NCBI GenBank assembly: GCA_934454525.1
Contig: CAKSFM010000011.1
Coordinates: 39,999-103,998 of the forward strand
Length of the DNA stretch: 64,000 bases
From: an uncultured Clostridia bacterium
GTDB lineage: Bacteria > Bacillota > Clostridia > UMGS1883
Reading direction: 5' to 3'
Notes under the pieces: generated by a model
Database searches by the model: none
Told to the model about the DNA's origin: nothing
Seen by the model: only the letters and a program-made list of their open reading frames with translations
Made by a program: the position numbers and the translations under genes
Shown: in pieces, positions 22,872-29,766 of the stretch
How the letters are laid out: the number at the start of each line of letters is the position of its first letter
How positions within the stretch are numbered: the stretch's first letter is position 1

Positions 22872-23578
22872 GCGAATACATATTGCAATGCGAAGGAATT
22901 TGCAAATCATACGGCTCTAAGGCTGCGCTTAAGGACGTCAGCTTTTCACTTGAATCAGGGAAAATTGTGGGACTGCTCGGTCCGAACGGAAGCGGAAAAA
23001 CAACGCTGATTAAAATTCTGAATCAGCTGATACAACCAAGCGGCGGCAGCGTGTTTGTGTGCGGTGAGCCGCTTTCGGATGAATCAAAAGGGGTTATTTC
23101 TTACCTCCCCGACAGAGTGACGCTGCCGGAAAAAATGCGCGTGAGGGAGCTTATAGAGCTCTACGCCGATTTCTATGAGGACTTCAGCGCCGACCGCGCA
23201 AACGAAATGACGGAACATCTCGGGGTTGACCAAAATGCCCGGTTTAAAACGCTTTCAAAAGGTACAAAGGAAAAGGTTCAGCTTATTCTTGCAATGAGCC
23301 GCCGCGCGCGCCTTTATCTGCTTGATGAGCCGATGGGCGGCGTTGACCCGGCAACGCGTGACTATATTCTTGACACAATTATTTCAAATTTCGGCGAGGA
23401 TTCAACAATTGTTATTTCGACGCACCTTATTGCCGATATCGAAAAAGTTCTTGACGAAGCAATCTTTATCCGCGAGGGTGAAATTGTTATGCAGGACAGT
23501 GTTGACAATATACGCAGCGTACATCAGAAAAGCGTTGATGATCTGTTCAGGGAGGTATTCAGATGTTCGGAAAATTAA
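22868..23578 (+). CDS. ABC transporter ATP-binding protein
   Basis: 236 residues from GTG 22868 (GTGA overlap with the regulator), with GGAGG upstream. Walker A GLLGPNGSGKTTLIKI (about 36-51), a degenerate signature LSKGTKEKVQL (about 130), Walker B LYLLDEPMGGVDP (about 148-160) and the H-loop STHLIADIE are present. The group resembles YtrB-like exporters with a separate membrane subunit, here encoded by the next gene. The substrate is unknown. Confidence 0.93.
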   Translation: MSEYILQCEGICKSYGSKAALKDVSFSLESGKIVGLLGPNGSGKTTLIKILNQLIQPSGGSVFVCGEPLSDESKGVISYLPDRVTLPEKMRVRELIELYADFYEDFSADRANEMTEHLGVDQNARFKTLSKGTKEKVQLILAMSRRARLYLLDEPMGGVDPATRDYILDTIISNFGEDSTIVISTHLIADIEKVLDEAIFIREGEIVMQDSVDNIRSVHQKSVDDLFREVFRCSEN

Positions 23579-24366
23579 TCAAATATGAATTTAAAGCTCT
23601 TTCATCGGTACTGCTGCCGATATTCGGAGCAATGCTTGTGATGGGAATTCTCGCACCGGTGTTTGTGTCGCTGCCCGACATAACGGGCGGCAGATTCTTC
23701 ATTGCGCAGCTTCTCACTGTGATTTATATTGTAATCTACGCGTGCCTGCTTTTCGGCGGCGGACTGATGTGCCTGATAGCAACCGTGATACGCTTCAGAA
23801 AAAATCTGCTCGGTGACGAGGGTTATCTCATGCACACGCTGCCCGTGAAGAAGTGGCAGCTCACCGCCTCAAAGGTAATTGCAGCAGTTTCAATGCAGTT
23901 GCTCGGCGGACTGGCGGCAGCTGTTTCGGGCATAATTTTCATTGCCATGAGCGTTCGCTCGGCATTCAGCGGCATGGTTGAACTGTTCGGACTTCTTCAC
24001 TACCTCCCCGATCTCGGAATATTCGGAACTGTAACAGTAATCGAAGTAATTGTGCTTGCACTGCTTGCATTAATCGGACTGAACCTCATGCTTTATGCAT
24101 CGCTCTGCGTTGGGTACAGCGCAAATTCGCACAAAACGCTTCTTTCCATCGGCGCATTTATCGGCTTTTACATTGTTTCGCAGATTATCTCAGGCAGTGC
24201 GCTCAAGCTTGCGCAGGTAATTTTCGGAGATACGCTTGAATTTAATACATTTACATTTGCGTCAATGCAGCCGCCTATACTCACGGCAATTCTCCTGTAT
24301 GCACTCTATGCGGCGGCATATTTCGTGATAACCTCATTTTTTATGAAAAGGAAGCTTAATATCTGA
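23563..24366 (+). CDS. ABC transporter permease
   Basis: 267 residues from ATG 23563, overlapping the ATPase gene by 16 bases. Six hydrophobic segments are visible (about 15-38, 50-75, 105-130, 150-185, 195-215, 235-255), with the N-terminal MFGKLIKYEFKALSSVLLP start typical of ABC-2-like permeases. With the ATPase it would form an exporter under control of the GntR regulator. Confidence 0.85.
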   Translation: MFGKLIKYEFKALSSVLLPIFGAMLVMGILAPVFVSLPDITGGRFFIAQLLTVIYIVIYACLLFGGGLMCLIATVIRFRKNLLGDEGYLMHTLPVKKWQLTASKVIAAVSMQLLGGLAAAVSGIIFIAMSVRSAFSGMVELFGLLHYLPDLGIFGTVTVIEVIVLALLALIGLNLMLYASLCVGYSANSHKTLLSIGAFIGFYIVSQIISGSALKLAQVIFGDTLEFNTFTFASMQPPILTAILLYALYAAAYFVITSFFMKRKLNI

Positions 24367-24911
24367 TGATTAAACTCTCAAGCATTATAGGTCATTTTAA
24401 AACCATAACGGCGCACCGCCATGCAGTAATCCGCCACTGCTTTTACGCAGGGATACTGCGCCGCGGACTGCTGCACGATTTATCTAAATATTCCCCGACG
24501 GAATTTATTCCCGGGGCGCGGTATTACAGCGGTACGCGCAGTCCGAACGAGGCGGAGCGCGGCGTGTTCGGTTATAGCCGCGCATGGCTGCATCACAAGG
24601 GCAGAAACCGCCATCATTTTGAGTACTGGACGGATTACAACCCTGCCGAGCGGCGTGTTATGCCCGTTAAAATGCCGATTGTGTTCGTTGCGGAAATGTT
24701 CTGCGACCGTGTTGCGGCAAGCAAAATTTATCAGGGCAAAAACTACACCGATTCGCACCCGCTTGAATATTTCCGGCGCGGAAAGAAAAATCGGTTTATT
24801 CACCCCGAAACATCGGATTTAATTGAAAGCTGGCTTGTTATGCTCAAGGAAAAAGGCGAAGCGGAAACGCTTCGCCATATCAGGTTATGTGTAAAAAGCG
24901 GGCAGTATTGA
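24366..24911 (+). CDS. DUF5662 family protein
   Basis: 181 residues; ATG 24366 overlaps the permease stop by one base. It matches the DUF5662 outline from memory: an N-terminal 'HRHAVIRHCFYAGILRRGLL', then HDLSKYSPTEF (about 38-48), and later 'WLHHKGRNRHHFEYW' with many His residues, suggesting a metal-dependent HD-like fold. No activity is established; some databases label relatives as catalase without support. It is the last gene of the GntR-ABC operon, and its 3' end overlaps feoB, transcribed from the other strand, by 32 bases. Confidence 0.75.
   Translation: MIKLSSIIGHFKTITAHRHAVIRHCFYAGILRRGLLHDLSKYSPTEFIPGARYYSGTRSPNEAERGVFGYSRAWLHHKGRNRHHFEYWTDYNPAERRVMPVKMPIVFVAEMFCDRVAASKIYQGKNYTDSHPLEYFRRGKKNRFIHPETSDLIESWLVMLKEKGEAETLRHIRLCVKSGQY
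24850..24876 (-). terminator. feoB terminator lying inside the DUF5662 gene
   Basis: Read on the minus strand, GGCGAAGCG and CGCTTCGCC (24876-24855) form a perfect 9-bp stem with a 4-base loop, followed directly by five T residues. It begins 3 bases after the feoB stop codon, within the coding sequence of the convergent gene. Confidence 0.8.
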
Positions 24912-26685
24912 ACACAAGGCAGCAAACAAACCATGCCGCCGCCGTTTGAATAACCATGGATAAAAGCCCGCGGAACTTCCCTCCGCTTTCGCGCCCGATG
25001 GCACATGCTGACGCAATGCACGGAGAATAAAGCAGGGAAAACAGCAGCATACAACAGGCATTCAGCCGTGTGAATCCGGCTGCGCTGAGTGCGGCGGCAA
25101 ATGCCGCAAGGCTGCTGCCGGAATTAAGCGCACCGACTCCGAACAGAATTCCGCAGCCTGAAACAATAATCTCCTTGGCAGCAAGTCCGCCGATGAGCGC
25201 GACTGTTATCTGCCAGAATCCAAGTCCTGCCGGGCGCATAATGGGAACAAGCGCTTTCCCGATCTGCGCGGCAAAGCTGCTTTCTGCGGAACATAATCCG
25301 CCGCGGTTAAAATTAAGCAGCACCCACAGCGCAGCCGATGCAAGAAACACCGTTGTACCTGCCTTTGTCAGATATTCCTTTGCCTTATACGCAGCATATG
25401 AGCCAACGCTCTGTGCAGACGGCATTTTATATTCGGGAAGCTCGATCAGCAAATCGGGTTTTTCTTTTTTTGCGGAAAAAAGATTCATCAGCAGTGCAAC
25501 AGCCGCCGCTGCGGCAATTCCGAGAGCATATATCGCGCCGACTGCGGCGGCGGAATAGGGAGCGAAAAATATTCTTGAAAACACAAGGAAAACCGGCAGC
25601 CGTGCGCTGCATGGAATAAACGGCGTTATAAAAACGGTTCTGCGGTGCGCCTGCGGATTTTCAAGCGTTCGTGCCGCCATCACGGCAGGAACGGTGCAGC
25701 CGAAACCGAGCAGCAGCGGCACAGCTGCCCGTCCGCTGAGCGACAAGCGGCTCATAAACGAATCGGTTATGTATGCTGCACGGCTCATATATCCGCAGTC
25801 CTCCAAAAATCCGAGACATACGAACAGAATAAATATGTTCGGCAAAAATGTCAGCACCGCACCAACTCCGGGAATTATTCCATCCGTTATCAGTGCCGCA
25901 AGTGCACGGTTCACCGCCAAATTGCGGAGAAGCTGCGCCGTAAGTGAAGAAATTCCGTCCGCGGACTGTGAAATAATATCCGCACCAATGCTTCCGACGG
26001 AAAACGTCAGAAAAAAAGTTGCCGCCATCACGCATAAAAACAGCGGCATACCAAAGGAAGAATGAACGGCAAAGCGGTCAATTGCATCGGTAAGGCGATC
26101 GGCTTTTCCTTTGTTCTTTATCACGCGTGAAATGATTTTGTCCGCTTCGGCATACCTGTTCCCTGTGGTGACAGCGATTTGCCAATGCTTGTTTTCCGCC
26201 GTGTGCTCAGCTGTTCTTATAAGCTCGTCAAGTCCGGTTTTTTTCTGTGCACTTATTGCAACAACGGGCATTGCAAGCATTTCACCCAGTCTGCGGATGT
26301 CAATTTCTATTCCGCGTTTTTCCGCAACATCAATCATGTTCAGCGCAAGCACGGTTTTTGCGCCAAGCTCACGCAGCTGCAGCGTCAGGTAAAGACTGCG
26401 CGCAAGCGTTGTTGCATCGGCAACGTTAATGAAAACATCTGCGCTCCCGGCTTCGATATAATTCTTTGCAAGAGTTTCCTCAAGCGTATAACAGTCAAGG
26501 CTGTATATCCCGGGCAAATCCGTAAGCTTAAACACTGTTCCGCCGCTTTTAAATGCGCCCTCCGTCTTATCAACCGTAACGCCGGGGCGGTTCGAAACGC
26601 GCAGTCCGAGTCCCGTATATGCATTAAACAGCGTTGTTTTTCCGCAGTTCGGGTTTCCGATAAGTCCTATGCTTATGCTCTTCAC
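24880..26685 (-). CDS. feoB: Ferrous iron transporter FeoB
   Basis: 601 residues from GTG 26685, with GGGAGGG 7 bases upstream. The cytoplasmic G domain shows G1 GNPNCGKTTLFNAYTG (about 10-25), G2 GVTVDKTEG, G3 DLPGIYSLDCYTLEE and G4 NMID, and the membrane part has two Gate motifs with conserved Cys, such as 'LLGFGCTVPAVMAAR' (about 325) and 'GAVLTFLPNIFILF'. It imports Fe2+ under anoxic conditions. It is somewhat shorter than the 650-700 usual in Firmicutes. It overlaps feoA by 4 bases. Confidence 0.95.
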   Translation of the reverse strand: MKSISIGLIGNPNCGKTTLFNAYTGLGLRVSNRPGVTVDKTEGAFKSGGTVFKLTDLPGIYSLDCYTLEETLAKNYIEAGSADVFINVADATTLARSLYLTLQLRELGAKTVLALNMIDVAEKRGIEIDIRRLGEMLAMPVVAISAQKKTGLDELIRTAEHTAENKHWQIAVTTGNRYAEADKIISRVIKNKGKADRLTDAIDRFAVHSSFGMPLFLCVMAATFFLTFSVGSIGADIISQSADGISSLTAQLLRNLAVNRALAALITDGIIPGVGAVLTFLPNIFILFVCLGFLEDCGYMSRAAYITDSFMSRLSLSGRAAVPLLLGFGCTVPAVMAARTLENPQAHRRTVFITPFIPCSARLPVFLVFSRIFFAPYSAAAVGAIYALGIAAAAAVALLMNLFSAKKEKPDLLIELPEYKMPSAQSVGSYAAYKAKEYLTKAGTTVFLASAALWVLLNFNRGGLCSAESSFAAQIGKALVPIMRPAGLGFWQITVALIGGLAAKEIIVSGCGILFGVGALNSGSSLAAFAAALSAAGFTRLNACCMLLFSLLYSPCIASACAIGRESGGKFRGLLSMVIQTAAAWFVCCLVFNTARFLHIT

Positions 26686-26912
26686 GGAAAATCCCTCCCC
26701 ACTTCGATTGCTGAGGATATTCCGCTGCCGACAGCAAAACGTGTGCCGCGGAATTTTATCACAGCAGTTCCGCTGCGCCTGCGGCTTAAAAGCTCAACCG
26801 GTGTATTTGCAGAAAGCCCGAGCGCCCGCAATTGCCGCCCGGTTCTTTCATTTTTGTTGATATTTATAACGCGGTATACATTGCCGCAATCCGCGGCTTT
26901 GAGCGTCAGCAT
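26682..26912 (-). CDS. feoA: FeoA family protein
   Basis: 76 residues from ATG 26912. It is a small SH3-like beta-barrel with LTLKAADCGNVYRVININ at the start, RQLRALGLSANTPVELLSRR in the middle, and the closing pattern 'TRFAVGSGISSAIEV'. FeoA binds FeoB and regulates its GTPase or transport activity. No strong ribosome site is visible and its start overlaps the end of the bofA-like gene by 7 bases, so it is probably translated by coupling. Confidence 0.9.
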   Translation of the reverse strand: MLTLKAADCGNVYRVININKNERTGRQLRALGLSANTPVELLSRRRSGTAVIKFRGTRFAVGSGISSAIEVGRDFP

Positions 26913-27151
26913 AAAAAAGCCGCCGTGCACAGCAGCAATATTCCGCCGGGAATTCCCAAAAATCCTATAATCAGCGCGGTTATAAGATTAACCCCCACAA
27001 TCGGAAGCGCAGCCGCCGGTGCTACAGAGCTGTAGAGCAGAAGTATCATAAATCCGCATATTATGCGGCAGAGAACATCCGCCGCAGTGCGCATATTCAA
27101 AAAAAACAGTGCAAGCAGAAGCGCTCCGCCGAAAATCAGCAACACGTCCAT
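26906..27151 (-). CDS. BofA family (pro-sigma-K processing regulator-like) protein
   Basis: 81 residues from ATG 27151 (ATG 27157 is adjacent), with GGGTGAT upstream. Hydrophobic segments at about 3-18, 30-47 and 55-78 and the C-terminal 'VNLITALIIGFLGIPGGILLL' match the BofA family. In Bacillus, BofA holds back the SpoIVFB protease that activates sigma K late in sporulation; family members also occur in non-sporulating relatives. Here it sits directly upstream of feoAB and overlaps feoA, an unexpected setting, so a sporulation role cannot be assumed. Confidence 0.82.
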   Translation of the reverse strand: MDVLLIFGGALLLALFFLNMRTAADVLCRIICGFMILLLYSSVAPAAALPIVGVNLITALIIGFLGIPGGILLLCTAAFLC

Positions 27152-27182
27152 AATCATCACCCATAATATAATATGAGTGTTT

Positions 27183-27575
27183 TCAGATATTAAGAAGCTT
27201 TTTAAGTTTTTTATCGGGATAAAACTGAATAATTCTTCCGTTGTGCATAATTCTGTCCGCGCGCACGGAAGCATTGTCAAGATAAATCACATCGGTAAGC
27301 TTTTCGATAAGACCATAACGCGTATATATCTTAAGTATGCCGTCCGTCAGAACATATGTTACCGTGAAGGTTCCCTCTCTCAGAATTTTATTCACGCGGA
27401 CGGACGCCGCCGCAATCGTGCAAAGCTCAAACAGCCACGATGCCGGAAGCTGCTCGGCAATAAAAAACACAGCAGCGCACAGAGCCGCCGTCACAAGCAG
27501 CGCCGACACGGTTTTCCGGGGAGTGCGCGGCAAAAGCGCGCTTCCGCGGTAAAGCTCATCTTTAGTCATTTTCAT
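27183..27575 (-). CDS. Membrane protein with PH-like C-terminal domain, unknown function
   Basis: 130 residues from ATG 27575 (ATG 27569 also fits AGGAGGAGA). Two hydrophobic segments (about 25-42 and 44-58) precede a soluble region with 'FTVTYVLTDGILKIYTRYGL' and a Lys-rich end, reminiscent of bacterial PH-like domains in YdbT/YcxB-type membrane proteins. No function is assigned. It lies 7 bases after the phosphoesterase gene and 31 bases before the bofA-like gene, so the five minus-strand genes may form one transcript. Confidence 0.65.
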   Translation of the reverse strand: MKMTKDELYRGSALLPRTPRKTVSALLVTAALCAAVFFIAEQLPASWLFELCTIAAASVRVNKILREGTFTVTYVLTDGILKIYTRYGLIEKLTDVIYLDNASVRADRIMHNGRIIQFYPDKKLKKLLNI

Positions 27576-27582
27576 TCTCCTC

Positions 27583-28065
27583 CTAAATAACCCAGTCCAC
27601 TATCAGTCCGCTCGGAAACGAACCGTCCGTTTCAAGTACGGCGAATGATTCGCTTCCTCTCCTCGGGCGCGAAACACTGCCCGGATTAATAATTAAAAGT
27701 CCACTCTCCGTTTTTTCAAAAACCGGAATATGAGTATGTCCGAAAAGCGCGGCACAGCAGCCGTTTCTCAGCGCAGCCTCCTCAAGCCTTTGCGTTCCGC
27801 GGTGAACGCCGAACGTGTGTCCGTGACAGATAAAAAGGCTGTAATCCCCGAATGGCACAACGTCCTCTGTCTTGCCCCTGAAAAACAGCTCGTTATTGCC
27901 CATGACGGAAAACACCGGTATGCCAGGATATTCTTTTTCTATAAAGTCAACATCCCGTTGTATATCACCGAGATGAATTATCATATCGCACGGCGACACC
28001 GCTTCAATCGCCCTCATACAGGCACGCACATCTCCGTGACTGTCGGAAAGAATTATTGCACGCAT
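27583..28065 (-). CDS. YfcE/MJ0936-type metallophosphoesterase
   Basis: 160 residues from ATG 28065, with GAGGTGATG upstream. All metal-binding motifs of the calcineurin-like fold are present: DSHGD (about 8-12), GDIQRD (about 33-38), GNNE (about 56-59), CHGH (about 80), GHTH (about 114-117) and NPGSVSRPR. Family members hydrolyse phosphodiesters; the substrate is unknown. First gene of the phosphoesterase-membrane protein-bofA-feoAB run. Confidence 0.92.
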   Translation of the reverse strand: MRAIILSDSHGDVRACMRAIEAVSPCDMIIHLGDIQRDVDFIEKEYPGIPVFSVMGNNELFFRGKTEDVVPFGDYSLFICHGHTFGVHRGTQRLEEAALRNGCCAALFGHTHIPVFEKTESGLLIINPGSVSRPRRGSESFAVLETDGSFPSGLIVDWVI

Positions 28066-28083
28066 TACATCACCTCTTCTATA

Positions 28084-28112
28084 AGTTTACATTAAAGAAC
28101 GCTTTCTGTCAA
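28084..28112 (-). promoter_or_regulatory. Sigma-A promoter for the phosphoesterase-feoB run
   Basis: Minus strand TTGACA (28112-28107) and TAAACT (28089-28084), spacer 17, about 20 bases before the start codon. Confidence 0.7.
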
Positions 28113-28159
28113 TATTTCATATACTGTTACAAAGGATTTTTTATAGGGAGTGGATGAAA

Positions 28160-28399
28160 ATGGATATTATGAATATGCTTAAAGGAATGAATAAAAAGCA
28201 GCTTGATGAAGCTGTGAGAAAGGCAAAGGAATTCGGAAAAACACAGCAGGGGCAGCAGATTATCGAAAAGCTGCGGCGCGGTGAACCGATTGACGGAATT
28301 CCGATTAACAAAGCCGAACAAAGCCGCATTATGAGCGAAATTTCAAAAAACCCCGACCTTGCGGCGCGTCTTTCGGAGATTCTCGGAACAAAGGAGTAA
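28160..28399 (+). CDS. Small protein of unknown function (first of three)
   Basis: 79 residues from ATG 28160, 9 bases after AGGGAG; the ATG at 28154 is too close to it. It is charged and probably helical ('GMNKKQLDEAVRKAKEFGKT'), without signal peptide or membrane segment. It is followed 5 bases later by the next small gene, and by a third after 12 more, all on the same strand. I do not recognise the family. Confidence 0.7.
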   Translation: MDIMNMLKGMNKKQLDEAVRKAKEFGKTQQGQQIIEKLRRGEPIDGIPINKAEQSRIMSEISKNPDLAARLSEILGTKE

Positions 28400-28404
28400 A
28401 AGCT

Positions 28405-28713
28405 ATGGACATTGAGCAGGAAATCGGAAAGGCACTTGCCGACCCCGATATAATGAACAAAGTCGGAAACATTCTTTCGCAGCTTTCCGCAGGAGAGGGA
28501 AATAATGAAGAAAAATCGGATTCGCCGCTTTCCGGCAGTGAGAAAGGAATCCTTTCCGCACTTTCAAACACGGCGAACGATGACAGAACACGCCTTCTGA
28601 TGGCAATAAAACCGTTTCTGAGTGAAAAACGCGCACCGTATATGGACAGTGCGCTTGCAATATTGCGCCTTGTCAAAATGGGAAAAATCGGCAAGGATTT
28701 AAAGCTTTTTTAG
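28405..28713 (+). CDS. Small protein of unknown function (second of three)
   Basis: 102 residues from ATG 28405, after AAGGAG. Acidic N-terminal half, then an arrangement of short helices with 'RTRLLMAIKPFLSEKRAPYM' near residue 61 and a basic end. No membrane segment. It sits tightly between two other unknown small genes, which argues that all three act together. Confidence 0.7.
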   Translation: MDIEQEIGKALADPDIMNKVGNILSQLSAGEGNNEEKSDSPLSGSEKGILSALSNTANDDRTRLLMAIKPFLSEKRAPYMDSALAILRLVKMGKIGKDLKLF

Positions 28714-28725
28714 CGGGGTGACAGC

Positions 28726-29013
28726 ATGACCGTAAGGAAAATGAATCCCTTTGTTGCGCCGAACTATTCGCGCACGGCAGCAAAAGCTGAGGCTTCCGCC
28801 GAAAGCAGCTCCGGAAAAACATCTCCCTCACCTCCGCCCGCGGCAGGATTCGGGGGAATAGATATAAAGAAAATCATATCGGAATTTAAAACGGATGACT
28901 ATATTTTAATCGGACTTATTGCAGTCCTGTTTTTTGAAGGCTGCGATGACTACATTTTGCTTGCAGCGCTCGGATATTTGTTTATTATGGGAATTTTGCA
29001 GGAATCCGATTGA
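28726..29013 (+). CDS. Small membrane protein of unknown function (third of three)
   Basis: 95 residues from ATG 28726, after GCGGGGTGA. A Ser/Ala/Pro-rich N-terminal half (about 15-42) is followed by 'FKTDDYILIGLIAVLFFEGC' and a second hydrophobic segment with 'DDYILLAALGYLFIMGIL', so the C-terminus is a hairpin in the membrane in which the unit DDYIL occurs twice. The family is not recognised. Confidence 0.7.
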   Translation: MTVRKMNPFVAPNYSRTAAKAEASAESSSGKTSPSPPPAAGFGGIDIKKIISEFKTDDYILIGLIAVLFFEGCDDYILLAALGYLFIMGILQESD

Positions 29014-29049
29014 TTTTTCATCTGCTGATAAAAATTTTTCCGCAAAGTG

Positions 29050-29078
29050 TTGAAAAATATATTTTTTTGCTGTATAAT
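29050..29078 (+). promoter_or_regulatory. Sigma-A promoter for the Ig-like lipoprotein gene
   Basis: TTGAAA (29050-29055) and TATAAT (29073-29078) with a 17-base spacer, 33 bases before the ATG. Confidence 0.8.
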
Positions 29079-29110
29079 AGATTACAGATGATAAAAGGCG
29101 GTGTATATGT

Positions 29111-29722
29111 ATGAAAAAAACGGCTGCGGCTGCGGTGATTGCTTGTTCGGCGCTGCTGCTTTACGGATGCGGAAACGGGCAGAATACCGTTTCAATTAAG
29201 GATAAGGATGTCAGACTTGAAATCGATGATAAATACACTGTTAAGGCTGAAAGCAAGAAAGGCGACACGATTACATGGTCCAGCAACGATGATAAGGTGG
29301 CGGTTGTCGGACCTGACGGAACGGTAACGGCTGTCGGCAACGGAATAACAACTGTGACGGCAAGCGGCAAAAACGGGTATGCCCATGTCGGTATTATTGT
29401 CGGCGGTGATGACGCATATGTTGACGCGGACGGCAATGAAGTTCAGTCGTTCAACGGCGAAAGCGATATTAAAAAAATCTCTGTCGGTGTTAAAGCCGGC
29501 GGAAAAGATGATATATCGGTGAAAAAGGGTGAAAAGCACACGCTTGTTGCAACAACAACGCCATCCGGAATCAAGGATAAGCTTGTTTGGAAAACGTCCG
29601 ATAAAAAGATTGCCACCGTCACCGAAAACGGAGAACTGAAAGCTGTCGGCGCAGGAAAAACAACAATTCGTGTTTACGCACCTAACGGTGTTTACGGCGA
29701 GCTTATTGTCCGCGTGAGATAA
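29111..29722 (+). CDS. Lipoprotein with two bacterial Ig-like (Big_2) domains
   Basis: 203 residues. A lipoprotein signal ends with the lipobox LYGC (Cys20), so the protein is anchored on the outer face of the membrane. Two Big_2-type domains follow (about 27-97 and 122-203); each shows the hallmark 'W.S.D...A.V...G.VTAVG.G.T.V' pattern, for example ITWSSNDDKVAVVGPDGTVT and LVWKTSDKKIATVTENGEL. Such domains are usually spacers or adhesion modules. It has its own promoter and terminator. Confidence 0.88.
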   Translation: MKKTAAAAVIACSALLLYGCGNGQNTVSIKDKDVRLEIDDKYTVKAESKKGDTITWSSNDDKVAVVGPDGTVTAVGNGITTVTASGKNGYAHVGIIVGGDDAYVDADGNEVQSFNGESDIKKISVGVKAGGKDDISVKKGEKHTLVATTTPSGIKDKLVWKTSDKKIATVTENGELKAVGAGKTTIRVYAPNGVYGELIVRVR

Positions 29723-29733
29723 TTAAACAAAAA

Positions 29734-29766
29734 AGCGGAGGCTGCGGCTTTAGCCACAGCCTCTTT
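29734..29766. terminator. Bidirectional terminator between convergent genes
   Basis: GAGGCTGCGGCT and AGCCACAGCCTC pair over 12 bp with one G-T mismatch, flanked by an A-run and TTTT. It serves the lipoprotein gene and the 19.7-kb minus-strand operon. Confidence 0.88.
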
